A stretch of 64,000 nt of DNA from FEN-1297 sp021817845 (GTDB lineage: Bacteria > Bacteroidota > Ignavibacteria > Ignavibacteriales > Ignavibacteriaceae), in the NCBI GenBank assembly GCA_021817845.1, contig JAKAFW010000012.1, positions 1 through 64,000 on the forward strand, read 5' to 3'. Positions 19,421-26,872 of this stretch are shown one piece after another (position 1 is the stretch's first letter; every line of letters begins with the position of its first letter). Under the pieces are notes generated by a model that made no database searches, was not told the origin of the DNA, and saw only the letters and a list, made by a program, of their open reading frames with translations. The translations under genes were made by a program, and so were the position numbers.

Positions 19421-20327
19421 AGCCGCCGGAGTCTTTTAACATTCTTTTGGCTTCATCAGCAGTAACATTTGCTTTTATCATTACTAGCGCAGTTTTAACA
19501 TGCCCTCCGGCTAGTGTAAGAAATTTGGAAGCATCTTCATAAGATACACCAGTAATAATCATAACAATTTTTTTTGATCTTTCTACTAATTTCTTGTTAG
19601 TCATTTGAAGATCAATCATCATGTTTTCATATACTTTTCCAAGCCTAATCATAGAAGCGGTCGTGAGCATATTAAGTACTAATTTCTGAGCCGTTCCGCT
19701 TTTCATTCTAGTAGAGCCCATTATAACTTCTGGACCAACATAGGGGCAAATGGCGACGTCTACTTCTTTTATATTAAAATTTTCTCGTGGATTTGACGTA
19801 ACAAATAGAGTTTTAGCACCCAATTCTTTTGCTTTTTTTACAGCTCCAATTACATATGGTGTGCGGCGACTTGCAGCTATGCCGCAAACGACATCCTTAG
19901 GGCTCACCTTTGCCTTAATTACGTCTTCGACCCCGTTAGATTCATGATCTTCAACACCTTCCTGAGCTACGAACATAGCGTCTTTACCCCCAGCGATAAA
20001 CCCTTCTATCATTTCGGGAGAAGTTCCAAAAGTTGGAGGGCACTCAGCCGCATCTATAACACCAATCCTACCACTAGTTCCAGCGCCAAAATATAAAAGT
20101 CTTCCACCTTTTTGCAACGCATCAACAATAATTTCAACTGCTTGCGTGATATAGGGAATTTCTTTTTCTACAGCCAAAGGAACAATTTTATCTTCTTCAT
20201 TAATAATTCGTAGAATTTCAGAAGTTGATGCAGTATCGATATTCATTGATTTGGGATTGCGCTTTTCGCTAGATAATTCACTTATCTCATCGAATAATGT
20301 TTTTAAATCCTGATTGGAGTTCATCAA
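19395..20327 (-). CDS. murQ: N-acetylmuramic acid 6-phosphate etherase
   Basis: MurQ cleaves the lactyl ether of MurNAc-6-phosphate to GlcNAc-6-phosphate during peptidoglycan recycling. The 310-residue protein has the SIS-domain phosphosugar site GAGTSGRIGVIDAAECPPT and the downstream segments GSTRMKSGTAQKLVLNM and LTLAGGHVKTALVMI. Length is normal. It heads a minus-strand run of murQ, PAP2 phosphatase and mfd. A TATATTTG box 38 bases upstream is a promoter candidate. No anhMurNAc kinase or MurNAc transporter is in the window. Confidence 0.95.
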   Translation of the reverse strand: MMNSNQDLKTLFDEISELSSEKRNPKSMNIDTASTSEILRIINEEDKIVPLAVEKEIPYITQAVEIIVDALQKGGRLLYFGAGTSGRIGVIDAAECPPTFGTSPEMIEGFIAGGKDAMFVAQEGVEDHESNGVEDVIKAKVSPKDVVCGIAASRRTPYVIGAVKKAKELGAKTLFVTSNPRENFNIKEVDVAICPYVGPEVIMGSTRMKSGTAQKLVLNMLTTASMIRLGKVYENMMIDLQMTNKKLVERSKKIVMIITGVSYEDASKFLTLAGGHVKTALVMIKANVTADEAKRMLKDSGGFVRKAIQE

Positions 20328-20715
20328 TATTTTATTTGTAAAATGTTTTGGGAAAATAGTATTTCAAATATACCAAATATTGCTTAATTAAAGAGAGATT
20401 TAGATAACATTGTGTTATGTGAGATTGGGGGTAAAACATCGGAATAAAGTAAGAATACAAGGTTTGAGGACCTAGATAATATAAGTTATAGAGGAAGCAC
20501 TGTGCATTCACAGTGCATTCATATTTTGGGACAAGTGGGAGAGAAAAATGAAGGGAATTACTATACCATAGTATAAAAATTAGGTAACAGAGGCAACAAG
20601 GGTACTGAAAAGTCAATGACCCAATAGATTATTAGATAATCTAGCAGCATATGCATATCAGTAATGCAGGCAACACAAAACAAATATAACTTTAGTCAGA
20701 ATTAAATAACAGCCG
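20328..20715. repeat. 388-bp non-coding gap with two 11-bp repeat units
   Basis: No real gene is seen; a 94-codon minus-strand frame here has an implausible composition (many Tyr, Leu, Phe and Cys). Two copies of GTGCATTCA lie at 20502-20510 and 20513-20521, i.e. TGAATGCAC twice at 11-bp spacing on the minus strand, preceded by AAATATGAATGCAC and followed by TATTATCTAGGTC. The same order occurs at 61987-62056 ahead of a DUF6266-like gene, so this looks like an orphan copy of that gene's control region. Confidence 0.55.
20365..20372 (-). promoter_or_regulatory. Candidate Bacteroidota-type -7 box upstream of murQ
   Basis: TATATTTG on the minus strand matches TAnnTTTG, the -7 element known from Bacteroidota. 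It lies 38 bases before the murQ ATG, leaving a leader of about 30 bases. No clear TTTG -33 element is seen at the right distance, so this is only a candidate. Confidence 0.35.
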
Positions 20716-21399
20716 TTATTTAACAAGCTCTAGAAGTACTAGTTTCTTACCTTTTTGGTTACGGACGTTTGTCGGTTTATAATAAAGTTCAAAGATGGTA
20801 GATTTTTTTATATATGGTTTGTATTTCAATTCGGCATTTTTAAATTCATCATCTAAATCGCCACCCTTAAGAGCAATAAGAAAAGATTTTTCCTTTATAA
20901 GGGGAAGGGCATATCGAAGCAATATAATTAAAGGGACGGTTGCCCTTGTAATTATAAGATCAAACGAGTCGGAATAGTGATCAATAAATTCCGGACTTTC
21001 GACGCGGTCATTTTCAGCAACAACATTATTTAATTTTAATTTATTGATAAATTCCTTAACCGCATCAATTTTCTTCCCAGTAGAATCGGCAAGGACGCCT
21101 TTCATCTCCGGACGCATAATTGCTACAGGAATTCCCGGTAAGCCACCCCCGGTTCCTATATCTAAAAAATTAGTGCATTTTTCCGGGATAAATTTTGTAA
21201 TGTATGATGAAATAAAGATATGATTTTCAACAATAGAGTTGATGTCTTTTCGGGAGACTAAATTTAAGCTTTCGTTTTTTTCGGTTAAAAGGTCGGCAAA
21301 ATAAGCAAGTCGTTCAGCCTTCATAATATCTGGTTTAAAGGCGTTTTCCCAGCATAAAGATTGTAGTTGCTTTAAGTATTGATCTTGAACGTCTACCAT
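20716..21399 (-). CDS. rsmG: 16S rRNA (guanine527-N7)-methyltransferase RsmG
   Basis: A 227-residue SAM-dependent methyltransferase. The SAM-binding glycine loop reads LDIGTGGGLPGIPVAIMRP, and upstream is ENHIFISSYI, typical of RsmG/GidB; VITRATVPLIILLRYALPLI forms the active-site region. It methylates G527 of 16S rRNA, and its loss gives low-level streptomycin resistance in other bacteria. It lies 16 bases downstream of mnmG in the conserved mnmG-rsmG order. The parA-parB pair that often follows is absent here. Confidence 0.93.
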   Translation of the reverse strand: MVDVQDQYLKQLQSLCWENAFKPDIMKAERLAYFADLLTEKNESLNLVSRKDINSIVENHIFISSYITKFIPEKCTNFLDIGTGGGLPGIPVAIMRPEMKGVLADSTGKKIDAVKEFINKLKLNNVVAENDRVESPEFIDHYSDSFDLIITRATVPLIILLRYALPLIKEKSFLIALKGGDLDDEFKNAELKYKPYIKKSTIFELYYKPTNVRNQKGKKLVLLELVK

Positions 21400-21415
21400 G
21401 TAAAGCCCTTCAAAA

Positions 21416-23293
21416 TTAGTTTTTCAAATATACTAATAATATTGAAATATCAGAAGGAGACACGCCTGATATACGAGAGGCCTGTCCGATAGAGCGGGGC
21501 TTTACTTTATTTAATTTTTCTCTGCCTTCGTTAGATATGGCTTTTAATGATGAATAGTTTAATGTCAAAGGAATTTTTGTGGCTTCGTATTTTTCTAATT
21601 TATTAACCATCTCCTGTTGTCTTTTGATATAGCCGTCATATTTTAACTCTATTTCAACTTGTTCAAGTGCATATTCATCTTTATATAGTTCTTTTACAAG
21701 CGGGATATTGCTCGTTCCATTTAAGTCGAGAATTTCTTTAAGGGAAAGTTCCGGGCGTTTACACAGTTTTGAAATAGTTTCAGTTGAATCTATTTCGGAG
21801 GATCCTTTAGAAACAAGAAATGGATTTATATCACGCGCGTGAATTTTAATGTTATCAAATAATTCCACACCTTGAGTAATTATTTTTCTTCGCTGTGAGA
21901 CTTCTTCATATACATCTTTAGAAATTAGTCCGAATTTATTGGCATAATTCATCAAACGTAGATCAGCGTTATCCTGTCTTAAGAGCAGCCTGTGTTCCGC
22001 CCGGGAGGTGAACATCCTGTAAGGTTCTTCGGTAGATTTAGTTACAAGATCGTCGATCAAAACCCCTATATAAGCCTCGCTTCTTTTCAAAACAAACTCA
22101 GGGAGTCCTTTAATTTTAGCTGCTGCATTTATACCGGCAACAATTCCTTGTGCGGCAGCTTCTTCATAACCGGAGGTCCCGTTTATTTGTCCGGCAAAAT
22201 ATAGTCCTTCAATTAATTTTGTTTCTAAAGTCAAATCAACCTGATGCGGCGGAAAGAAATCATATTCGACAGCATAACCCGGTCGAACCATTTCGACATT
22301 TTCTAATCCTTTAATTTTTGTCATTGCCTCTATTTGAATTTCTGCAGGGAGAGAAGTAGAGAATCCATTCAAATAGATTTGATCGCTATCCAATCCTTCC
22401 GGTTCCAAGAAAAGCTGATGCTGTTTTTTATCAGCGAAGCGAACAATCTTATCTTCGATTGAAGGGCAGTAACGCGGACCGACTCCTTTAATTACTCCGG
22501 TGAACATAGGAGACCTAGAAAATCCTGTCTCAAGGATTTTATGAACGATTTCGTCAGTATAAGTAATATAACAACTTACCTGGGGTAGATATGGAAAATT
22601 ACTTTTGTCTGTTTGAAAAGAAAAAGGCTGAGGATTTTCGTCACCCGGCTGTTCTTCTAAAACATTCCAATTGATAGAATCCTTTTTTAGGCGGGGAGGG
22701 GTTCCAGTTTTCAGTCTACTTGTTTCAAAACCCAAATTTATTAGGGATTGAGTAATTCCCAAAGCAGCTTTTTCGCCAAATCTTCCTCCGGGAGTAGAAG
22801 TTAAGCCAGTGTGCATTAATCCATTTAAGAAAGTACCTGAAGAAAGGATGAGTGCTTTGCAATTAATAATGTCGTCTTCTGAAGTTCTAACACCCGAGAT
22901 CTTTTTATTTTCAGTTAAAATATCGACGACGTTAGCCTCAATAATTTCTAAATTTGGTATAGCAGCTACAACCCGGTAGGCTTCTTCAGAATAAAGCTTT
23001 CTATCAGATTGACATCGGGGTGACCAAACAGCAGGTCCTTTAGATTTATTAAGCATTCTAAATTGGATTCCTGTGCGGTCGGCAATTTTTCCCATCATTC
23101 CGCCAAGTGCATCTATTTCGCGTACTAAATGCCCCTTAGCAGTTCCCCCAATTGCCGGATTACAGGACATTCTGCCTATAGCAAATTTATCCATTGTTAG
23201 CAGGGCAACAGAACAACCAATATTTGCGCTTACACATGCCGCTTCAATTCCTGCATGTCCGCCACCAACTACAATAACATCAAATTTTCTCAT
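21416..23293 (-). CDS. mnmG: tRNA uridine-34 5-carboxymethylaminomethyl modification enzyme MnmG (GidA)
   Basis: MnmG works with MnmE to modify U34 of certain tRNAs, using FAD and folate. From the ATG at 23293 it is 625 residues, the usual size: FAD-binding VVGGGHAGIEAA starts at residue 7, followed by MSCNPAIGGTAKGHLVREIDALGG, GTFLNGLMHTG and the C-terminal helical MnmE-contact region (GVSPSDISILLVYL). An upstream ATG at 23353 is in frame but its first codons (MFHVKQ) are simply the parS site read as protein, so it is rejected as the start. Co-transcribed with rsmG. Confidence 0.96.
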   Translation of the reverse strand: MRKFDVIVVGGGHAGIEAACVSANIGCSVALLTMDKFAIGRMSCNPAIGGTAKGHLVREIDALGGMMGKIADRTGIQFRMLNKSKGPAVWSPRCQSDRKLYSEEAYRVVAAIPNLEIIEANVVDILTENKKISGVRTSEDDIINCKALILSSGTFLNGLMHTGLTSTPGGRFGEKAALGITQSLINLGFETSRLKTGTPPRLKKDSINWNVLEEQPGDENPQPFSFQTDKSNFPYLPQVSCYITYTDEIVHKILETGFSRSPMFTGVIKGVGPRYCPSIEDKIVRFADKKQHQLFLEPEGLDSDQIYLNGFSTSLPAEIQIEAMTKIKGLENVEMVRPGYAVEYDFFPPHQVDLTLETKLIEGLYFAGQINGTSGYEEAAAQGIVAGINAAAKIKGLPEFVLKRSEAYIGVLIDDLVTKSTEEPYRMFTSRAEHRLLLRQDNADLRLMNYANKFGLISKDVYEEVSQRRKIITQGVELFDNIKIHARDINPFLVSKGSSEIDSTETISKLCKRPELSLKEILDLNGTSNIPLVKELYKDEYALEQVEIELKYDGYIKRQQEMVNKLEKYEATKIPLTLNYSSLKAISNEGREKLNKVKPRSIGQASRISGVSPSDISILLVYLKN

Positions 23294-23336
23294 CAAATCA
23301 GTCCAATAAATATTAAATAAGTACAACATCTTATTT

Positions 23337-23352
23337 TGTTTCACGTGAAACA
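23337..23352. promoter_or_regulatory. parS centromere site 1
   Basis: TGTTTCACGTGAAACA, a perfect 16-bp palindrome identical to the widely conserved ParB-binding parS consensus. It lies 44 bases upstream of the mnmG start. Its distance from dnaA (about 18 kb) fits the origin-proximal placement of parS in bacteria. The matching parA-parB genes are not in this window. Confidence 0.92.
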
Positions 23353-23389
23353 AAAATTTACATTATTAAAGAATGTATTAGAAAGAAGG

Positions 23390-23600
23390 ATTTCTCCCTC
23401 CGGTACTAATGACAACTATTTGTATGTCGTATCGAAGGAGCTTTGCGACTGAGATATCCCATGGTCAATTCGTATATCTTAACTATTCATGAGATTTCTC
23501 ACCGGCTAAAGCCGGATTCGAAATGACACAAGTGGTCATTCTTTTAATAAATAAAGGCAATGCCTTTTTCAATAACTCGAAATGACGGAAGAATGAAAAG
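23390..23600. repeat. Interspersed palindromic repeat element between the parS sites
   Basis: This non-coding stretch has the look of a genome-wide interspersed repeat: GATTTCTCCCTCCGG at its left, TCGAAGGAGCTTTGCGACTGAGA (only partly quoted here) around 23432-23454, GAGATTTCTCACCGGCTAAAGCC with the hairpin CCGGC-TAAA-GCCGG at 23502-23515, and TCGAAATGAC twice (near 23518 and 23578). Short elements of this sort (gagatttctc next to tcgaaatgac) are common between genes in this lineage. Copy number elsewhere cannot be seen from here. Confidence 0.55.
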
Positions 23601-23628
23601 CTTGTCTTTGAAATCTTTAATTCTTCCC

Positions 23629-23642
23629 GTTTCACGTGAAAC
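23629..23642. promoter_or_regulatory. parS centromere site 2
   Basis: GTTTCACGTGAAAC, the 14-bp parS core; the flanking bases (C and T) break the outermost pair of the 16-mer. It sits exactly at the 3' end of mnmE, touching its stop codon, and 292 bp from site 1. Two such sites bracketing the mnmG-mnmE gap indicate a genuine ParB-loading zone. Confidence 0.88.
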
Positions 23643-25009
23643 TATTTTCCTATACAGAATTTCATAAAAATATTATTTAGAATATCTTCTGAAGTAACCT
23701 CCCCAATAATTTCGCCAAGATTGCTTTCAGCATTTCTTAGGTCGACAGCTATAAATTCTCCACTAAGTCCGAGATTAATGGAATCCACGGCTTTTTGTAA
23801 AGATTCTTTAGCATTTTTTAAGCATAAAAAATGACGTAAACTAGATACAACTGCCGATTTTTCACTATACACAGAAGAGCCGACTGAAAATTCTATTAAT
23901 TTATTAAATAAACTTTCCATTCCTTGTCCGGTTAAGGCAGAAACACACATATATTCTTTATCAAAAATTTTATTAGGTGTAAGATCAATTTTATTGATTA
24001 ATTTAATTGTTTTTCCTATATCAGCTATAGAATTAACATTATCTAAAAGCTTTGGAGAAATACCCTGTTCAATATCTCCGATTAAAAGAATTATATCTGA
24101 ATTTTTAATTGCCTCCTGGCTTCTAAAAATTCCCTCTTTCTCAATTTCGTCAATTGAGGGTCGAATTCCAGCCGTATCATGAAGCCTGAACAAGATTCCG
24201 CCTATTGAAACATCTTCCCGGATTACATCTCTGGTTGTTCCAGGGATATCACTTACGATTGCTCTGGATTCCTTAACGATATAGTTTAATATTGAGGACT
24301 TTCCTACGTTAGGAGCTCCAACCAGGGAAACATTCACGCCGTCATGGATCACTTTCCCAAAAGAATAGGTAGATATCAACCTGTCAATCTCAAATGCTAT
24401 TTTATCAATTCTTTTAAGAAGATCATTTTTATTCAAAAATTCAATATCTTCTTCTGCAAAGTCCAATTCCAATTCAATAAAAGAGGAGGCATTAATAAGC
24501 AAATTTCTAAGTTCATTAACTTTTTGTGATAGAATACCATCAAGTTGATTTCTTGCTCCCTTTAATGAAGCCTCAGTTCTAGCGTTTATAATGTCAGCGA
24601 CTGCTTCAGCCTGGCTTAAATCTATTCTGTTATTTAAGAAGGCGCGCTTTGTAAATTCACCCGGTTCTGCAAGCCTGACATTTTGTTGGCTTAGGAGTTC
24701 AATAATTTTTTTCGAAATAAGAGGATTTCCATGAGTGCTTATTTCAACGCTATCTTCTCCTGTATAAGAATTCGGCATGCGAAAAACGGAGACCAAGACA
24801 TCATCAACGAAATTTTTATGTTCATCGACAATTTTGCCGTAATGAATTGTATGGGTGGCGGCATCAGCAATTTTCTTCTTGCCATCAAATATTTTGTCAA
24901 CTAACAAAAATGATTCTGGACCGCTTATTCGGATAATAGAAATTGCACCGTTGCCGAAAGGAGTTGCTACAGCAGCTATTGTGTCTTCGTTTAATGAAGT
25001 ACTCATCAA
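23642..25009 (-). CDS. mnmE: tRNA modification GTPase MnmE (TrmE)
   Basis: The GTPase partner of MnmG. The 455 residues show the N-terminal folate-binding domain (TIAAVATPFGNGAISIIRISG), a helical domain split by the G domain with G1 GAPNVGKSS, G2 region TTRDVIRED, G3 DTAG and G4 NKID, and the C-terminal FCIGK whose cysteine is conserved in the family. It is followed on the same strand by the parS pair, mnmG and rsmG. The start has two adjacent ATGs; either works. Confidence 0.96.
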   Translation of the reverse strand: MMSTSLNEDTIAAVATPFGNGAISIIRISGPESFLLVDKIFDGKKKIADAATHTIHYGKIVDEHKNFVDDVLVSVFRMPNSYTGEDSVEISTHGNPLISKKIIELLSQQNVRLAEPGEFTKRAFLNNRIDLSQAEAVADIINARTEASLKGARNQLDGILSQKVNELRNLLINASSFIELELDFAEEDIEFLNKNDLLKRIDKIAFEIDRLISTYSFGKVIHDGVNVSLVGAPNVGKSSILNYIVKESRAIVSDIPGTTRDVIREDVSIGGILFRLHDTAGIRPSIDEIEKEGIFRSQEAIKNSDIILLIGDIEQGISPKLLDNVNSIADIGKTIKLINKIDLTPNKIFDKEYMCVSALTGQGMESLFNKLIEFSVGSSVYSEKSAVVSSLRHFLCLKNAKESLQKAVDSINLGLSGEFIAVDLRNAESNLGEIIGEVTSEDILNNIFMKFCIGK

Positions 25010-25127
25010 AATATTTTAATGTTTAAATTTTAAAAATACTGAAAGTGAATTCGATTAACAATCCAATAATTTGCTGGTTTGATTCACGTTAACTCATAAA
25101 GCATTCAATATCCAAACAAAGGAAAAA

Positions 25128-25264
25128 TTGTCAGACAAATTGACATTAAAATTGATGAATAGACACAACTGTCAAAGAGGCAGACAATATGTCATATAAG
25201 GTTTTCTTTCTGACAAATCGGCATAAGTATATATTATATAATGAATTATGGGCACAAACATTGT
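25128..25264 (+). promoter_or_regulatory. Upstream control region of the hsp20 chaperone island, sigma-54-like
   Basis: The 333-bp gap before hsp20 carries repeated TGTC/GACA half-sites: TTGTCAGACAA at 25128-25138 (perfect palindrome about a central A), TTGACA at 25140-25145, TGTC...GACA at 25170-25186, TGTCAT at 25190-25195 and TCTGACAAA near 25209-25217. About 35 bases further on, GGCACAAACATTGT at 25251-25264 has the GG-N10-G spacing of a -24/-12 promoter, with one departure (T for C at -12). The start codon is about 80 bases downstream. An activator-controlled sigma-54 promoter is inferred. Confidence 0.4.
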
Positions 25265-25342
25265 TTGGTATATTAGTTGCTGTAATGAAGATGAGTTAAT
25301 AAAAAAACACAAATTAAAATAAAAATTAAGGAGGGTTTAATT

Positions 25343-25804
25343 ATGGCACTCGTAAAATGGAGCCCCGAAAGGGAGTTATTAAATGTTGAAAGGGAGTTCA
25401 ACAAATTATTTAGATCATTCGGCAGTCGATTTGGTTCAACATCTGAAGAAGGCGATGCCGAATATGAAAATGCAGTTTGGATGCCATTGACTGATATTTC
25501 AGAAGATAAGGACAGATACACAATTAGATTGGATTTGCCGGGGGTTAGCAAAAGTGATGTTAAAATATCGTATGTTGAGGGACAGCTAAATATCAGCGGA
25601 GAAAGAAAGCAGGAAAAGGAATCTAAAGATTCGAAGTATCATCGTATGGAAAGAATCTTTGGAAAATATTATCGCTCCTTTACATTACCGCAACAAATTA
25701 GAGAAGACCAAATCGAAGCAGAATTTAAGGACGGTCAGTTGAGTATTATTGTTCCGAAAGCAGAAGAGGCTAAGCCGAAAGAAATAGAAGTAAAGGTAAA
25801 GTAA
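25343..25804 (+). CDS. Hsp20 / alpha-crystallin family small heat shock protein
   Basis: An ATP-independent holdase chaperone of 153 residues. The alpha-crystallin domain spans about residues 45-150: IRLDLPGVSKSDVKISYVEG, GERKQEKESKDSKYHRMER, then GKYYRSFTLP and FKDGQLSIIVPKAEE. The C-terminal IEVKVK resembles the IxV oligomerisation tail. The start is set by the strong ribosome-binding site AAGGAGGG ten bases upstream. It is the first gene of a chaperone run and is followed by a hairpin, so it may be made both alone and by read-through into the next genes. Confidence 0.95.
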   Translation: MALVKWSPERELLNVEREFNKLFRSFGSRFGSTSEEGDAEYENAVWMPLTDISEDKDRYTIRLDLPGVSKSDVKISYVEGQLNISGERKQEKESKDSKYHRMERIFGKYYRSFTLPQQIREDQIEAEFKDGQLSIIVPKAEEAKPKEIEVKVK

Positions 25805-25827
25805 ACGCTGAAGAAATGATTGAATTG

Positions 25828-25858
25828 GAAAGGGTGGCTGCTTTCAGTTACCCTTTTC
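25828..25858 (+). terminator. Hairpin after hsp20
   Basis: GAAAGGGT at 25828-25835 pairs with ACCCTTTTC at 25850-25858 (one bulged T), followed by ATTTATT. It lies 24 bases past the hsp20 stop. It could be a leaky terminator between hsp20 and the cbpA-like gene. Confidence 0.45.
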
Positions 25859-25927
25859 ATTTATTAATTTCAGTCATTAAATAAGTTTTATTTTGATTGG
25901 TCTTCCTTGAGAAAGGTGTGAGAATAT

Positions 25928-26842
25928 ATGGAGTATAAAGATTATTACAAAACTCTTGGCGTTGAAAAGAATGCAAATGCCGATGAGATAAAAAAGGCAT
26001 ATCGTAAGCTTGCAAAGAGATATCATCCGGATAAAAATCCAGGTGATAAGTCATCCGAAGAAAAATTTAAAGAAATAACGGAAGCCAATGAAGTATTAAG
26101 CGACCCCGAGAAAAGAAAGAAATATGATACACTAGGCTCAAACTGGAAGCAGTATCAAAACACGGGTAATGAAAGAGGATATAATAGTTATTCAAATCAA
26201 AGACATTACAATGTTCCCCCGGAGTTTGAAAACTTATTTGGCGGAGCGGGATTCTCTGACTTCTTTGAAAGTTTTTTCGGCGGAAATATTAATGAGCAAA
26301 GAAAAGGTAATGCTTTTCGACGCGGCAGGAAGGGAAAAGATTACGAAGCAATTTTAAACATTTCGTTGGAAGATGCTAATGCAGGTGTGGAGCGCGAAAT
26401 TTCTGTTGATGGAAAGAAGCTTCGTGTTAAGATTACACCAGGCATACAAGAAGGGAAAAAACTTCGATTAAAAAATCAAGGAGCCGAAGGCATTGGCGGC
26501 GGGGAAAGAGGAGATCTCTATTTAACTATTCAAATAGAAAAGCATCCTATTTATGAAAGAAGAAGTGATGATCTATATTACTCGATGCCGGTAGATTTGT
26601 ACACTGCTGTTCTAGGGGGGAAGAAGCAAATCAAGACATTGGAAGGTAAGATAATTAATATTGACATTCCTAAAGAGACGGACAACGGAAAAACACTTCG
26701 GCTTAAAGGATTGGGGATGCAGAAATCCGAGGGCTCAAAGGGAAAGGGAGATTTGTTCGTCACTATTTCGGTAAGCATTCCGAAGAATCTTTCTTCGAAA
26801 GAGATTAAACTTTTTAATGAACTATCTGAACTTAGAAAATAA
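25928..26842 (+). CDS. DnaJ-family co-chaperone without zinc finger (CbpA-like)
   Basis: A 304-residue type II J-protein. The J domain covers residues 3-70 with the essential HPD at 33-35 (RYHPDKNPGDK). It is followed by a Gly/Phe/Asn-rich linker (FENLFGGAGFSDFFESFFGG) and two C-terminal substrate-binding beta domains (GVEREISVDGKKLRVKITPGIQEGKKLRLKNQG). The four CxxCxGxG repeats of DnaJ are absent, so it belongs with CbpA. It should stimulate DnaK, which is not in this window. An ATG with a GAGAA-type site lies 31 bases before htpG, so it is probably co-transcribed with htpG. Confidence 0.93.
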   Translation: MEYKDYYKTLGVEKNANADEIKKAYRKLAKRYHPDKNPGDKSSEEKFKEITEANEVLSDPEKRKKYDTLGSNWKQYQNTGNERGYNSYSNQRHYNVPPEFENLFGGAGFSDFFESFFGGNINEQRKGNAFRRGRKGKDYEAILNISLEDANAGVEREISVDGKKLRVKITPGIQEGKKLRLKNQGAEGIGGGERGDLYLTIQIEKHPIYERRSDDLYYSMPVDLYTAVLGGKKQIKTLEGKIINIDIPKETDNGKTLRLKGLGMQKSEGSKGKGDLFVTISVSIPKNLSSKEIKLFNELSELRK

Positions 26843-26872
26843 AATTATTTAAAATTAACATGGAGAAAATAA

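Noticed and set aside
20332..20616. 94-codon minus-strand frame
   Set aside because: Composition is implausible for a protein, no ribosome-binding site, and it covers the repeat units and the murQ promoter candidate.
23294..23353. mnmG starting with MFHVKQ at 23353
   Set aside because: This opening is the parS palindrome read as protein; the true start before the FAD-binding motif is 23293.
25010..25342. CIRCE/HrcA operator before hsp20
   Set aside because: TTAGCACTC-N9-GAGTGCTAA is not present; the palindromes are of TGTC/GACA type.
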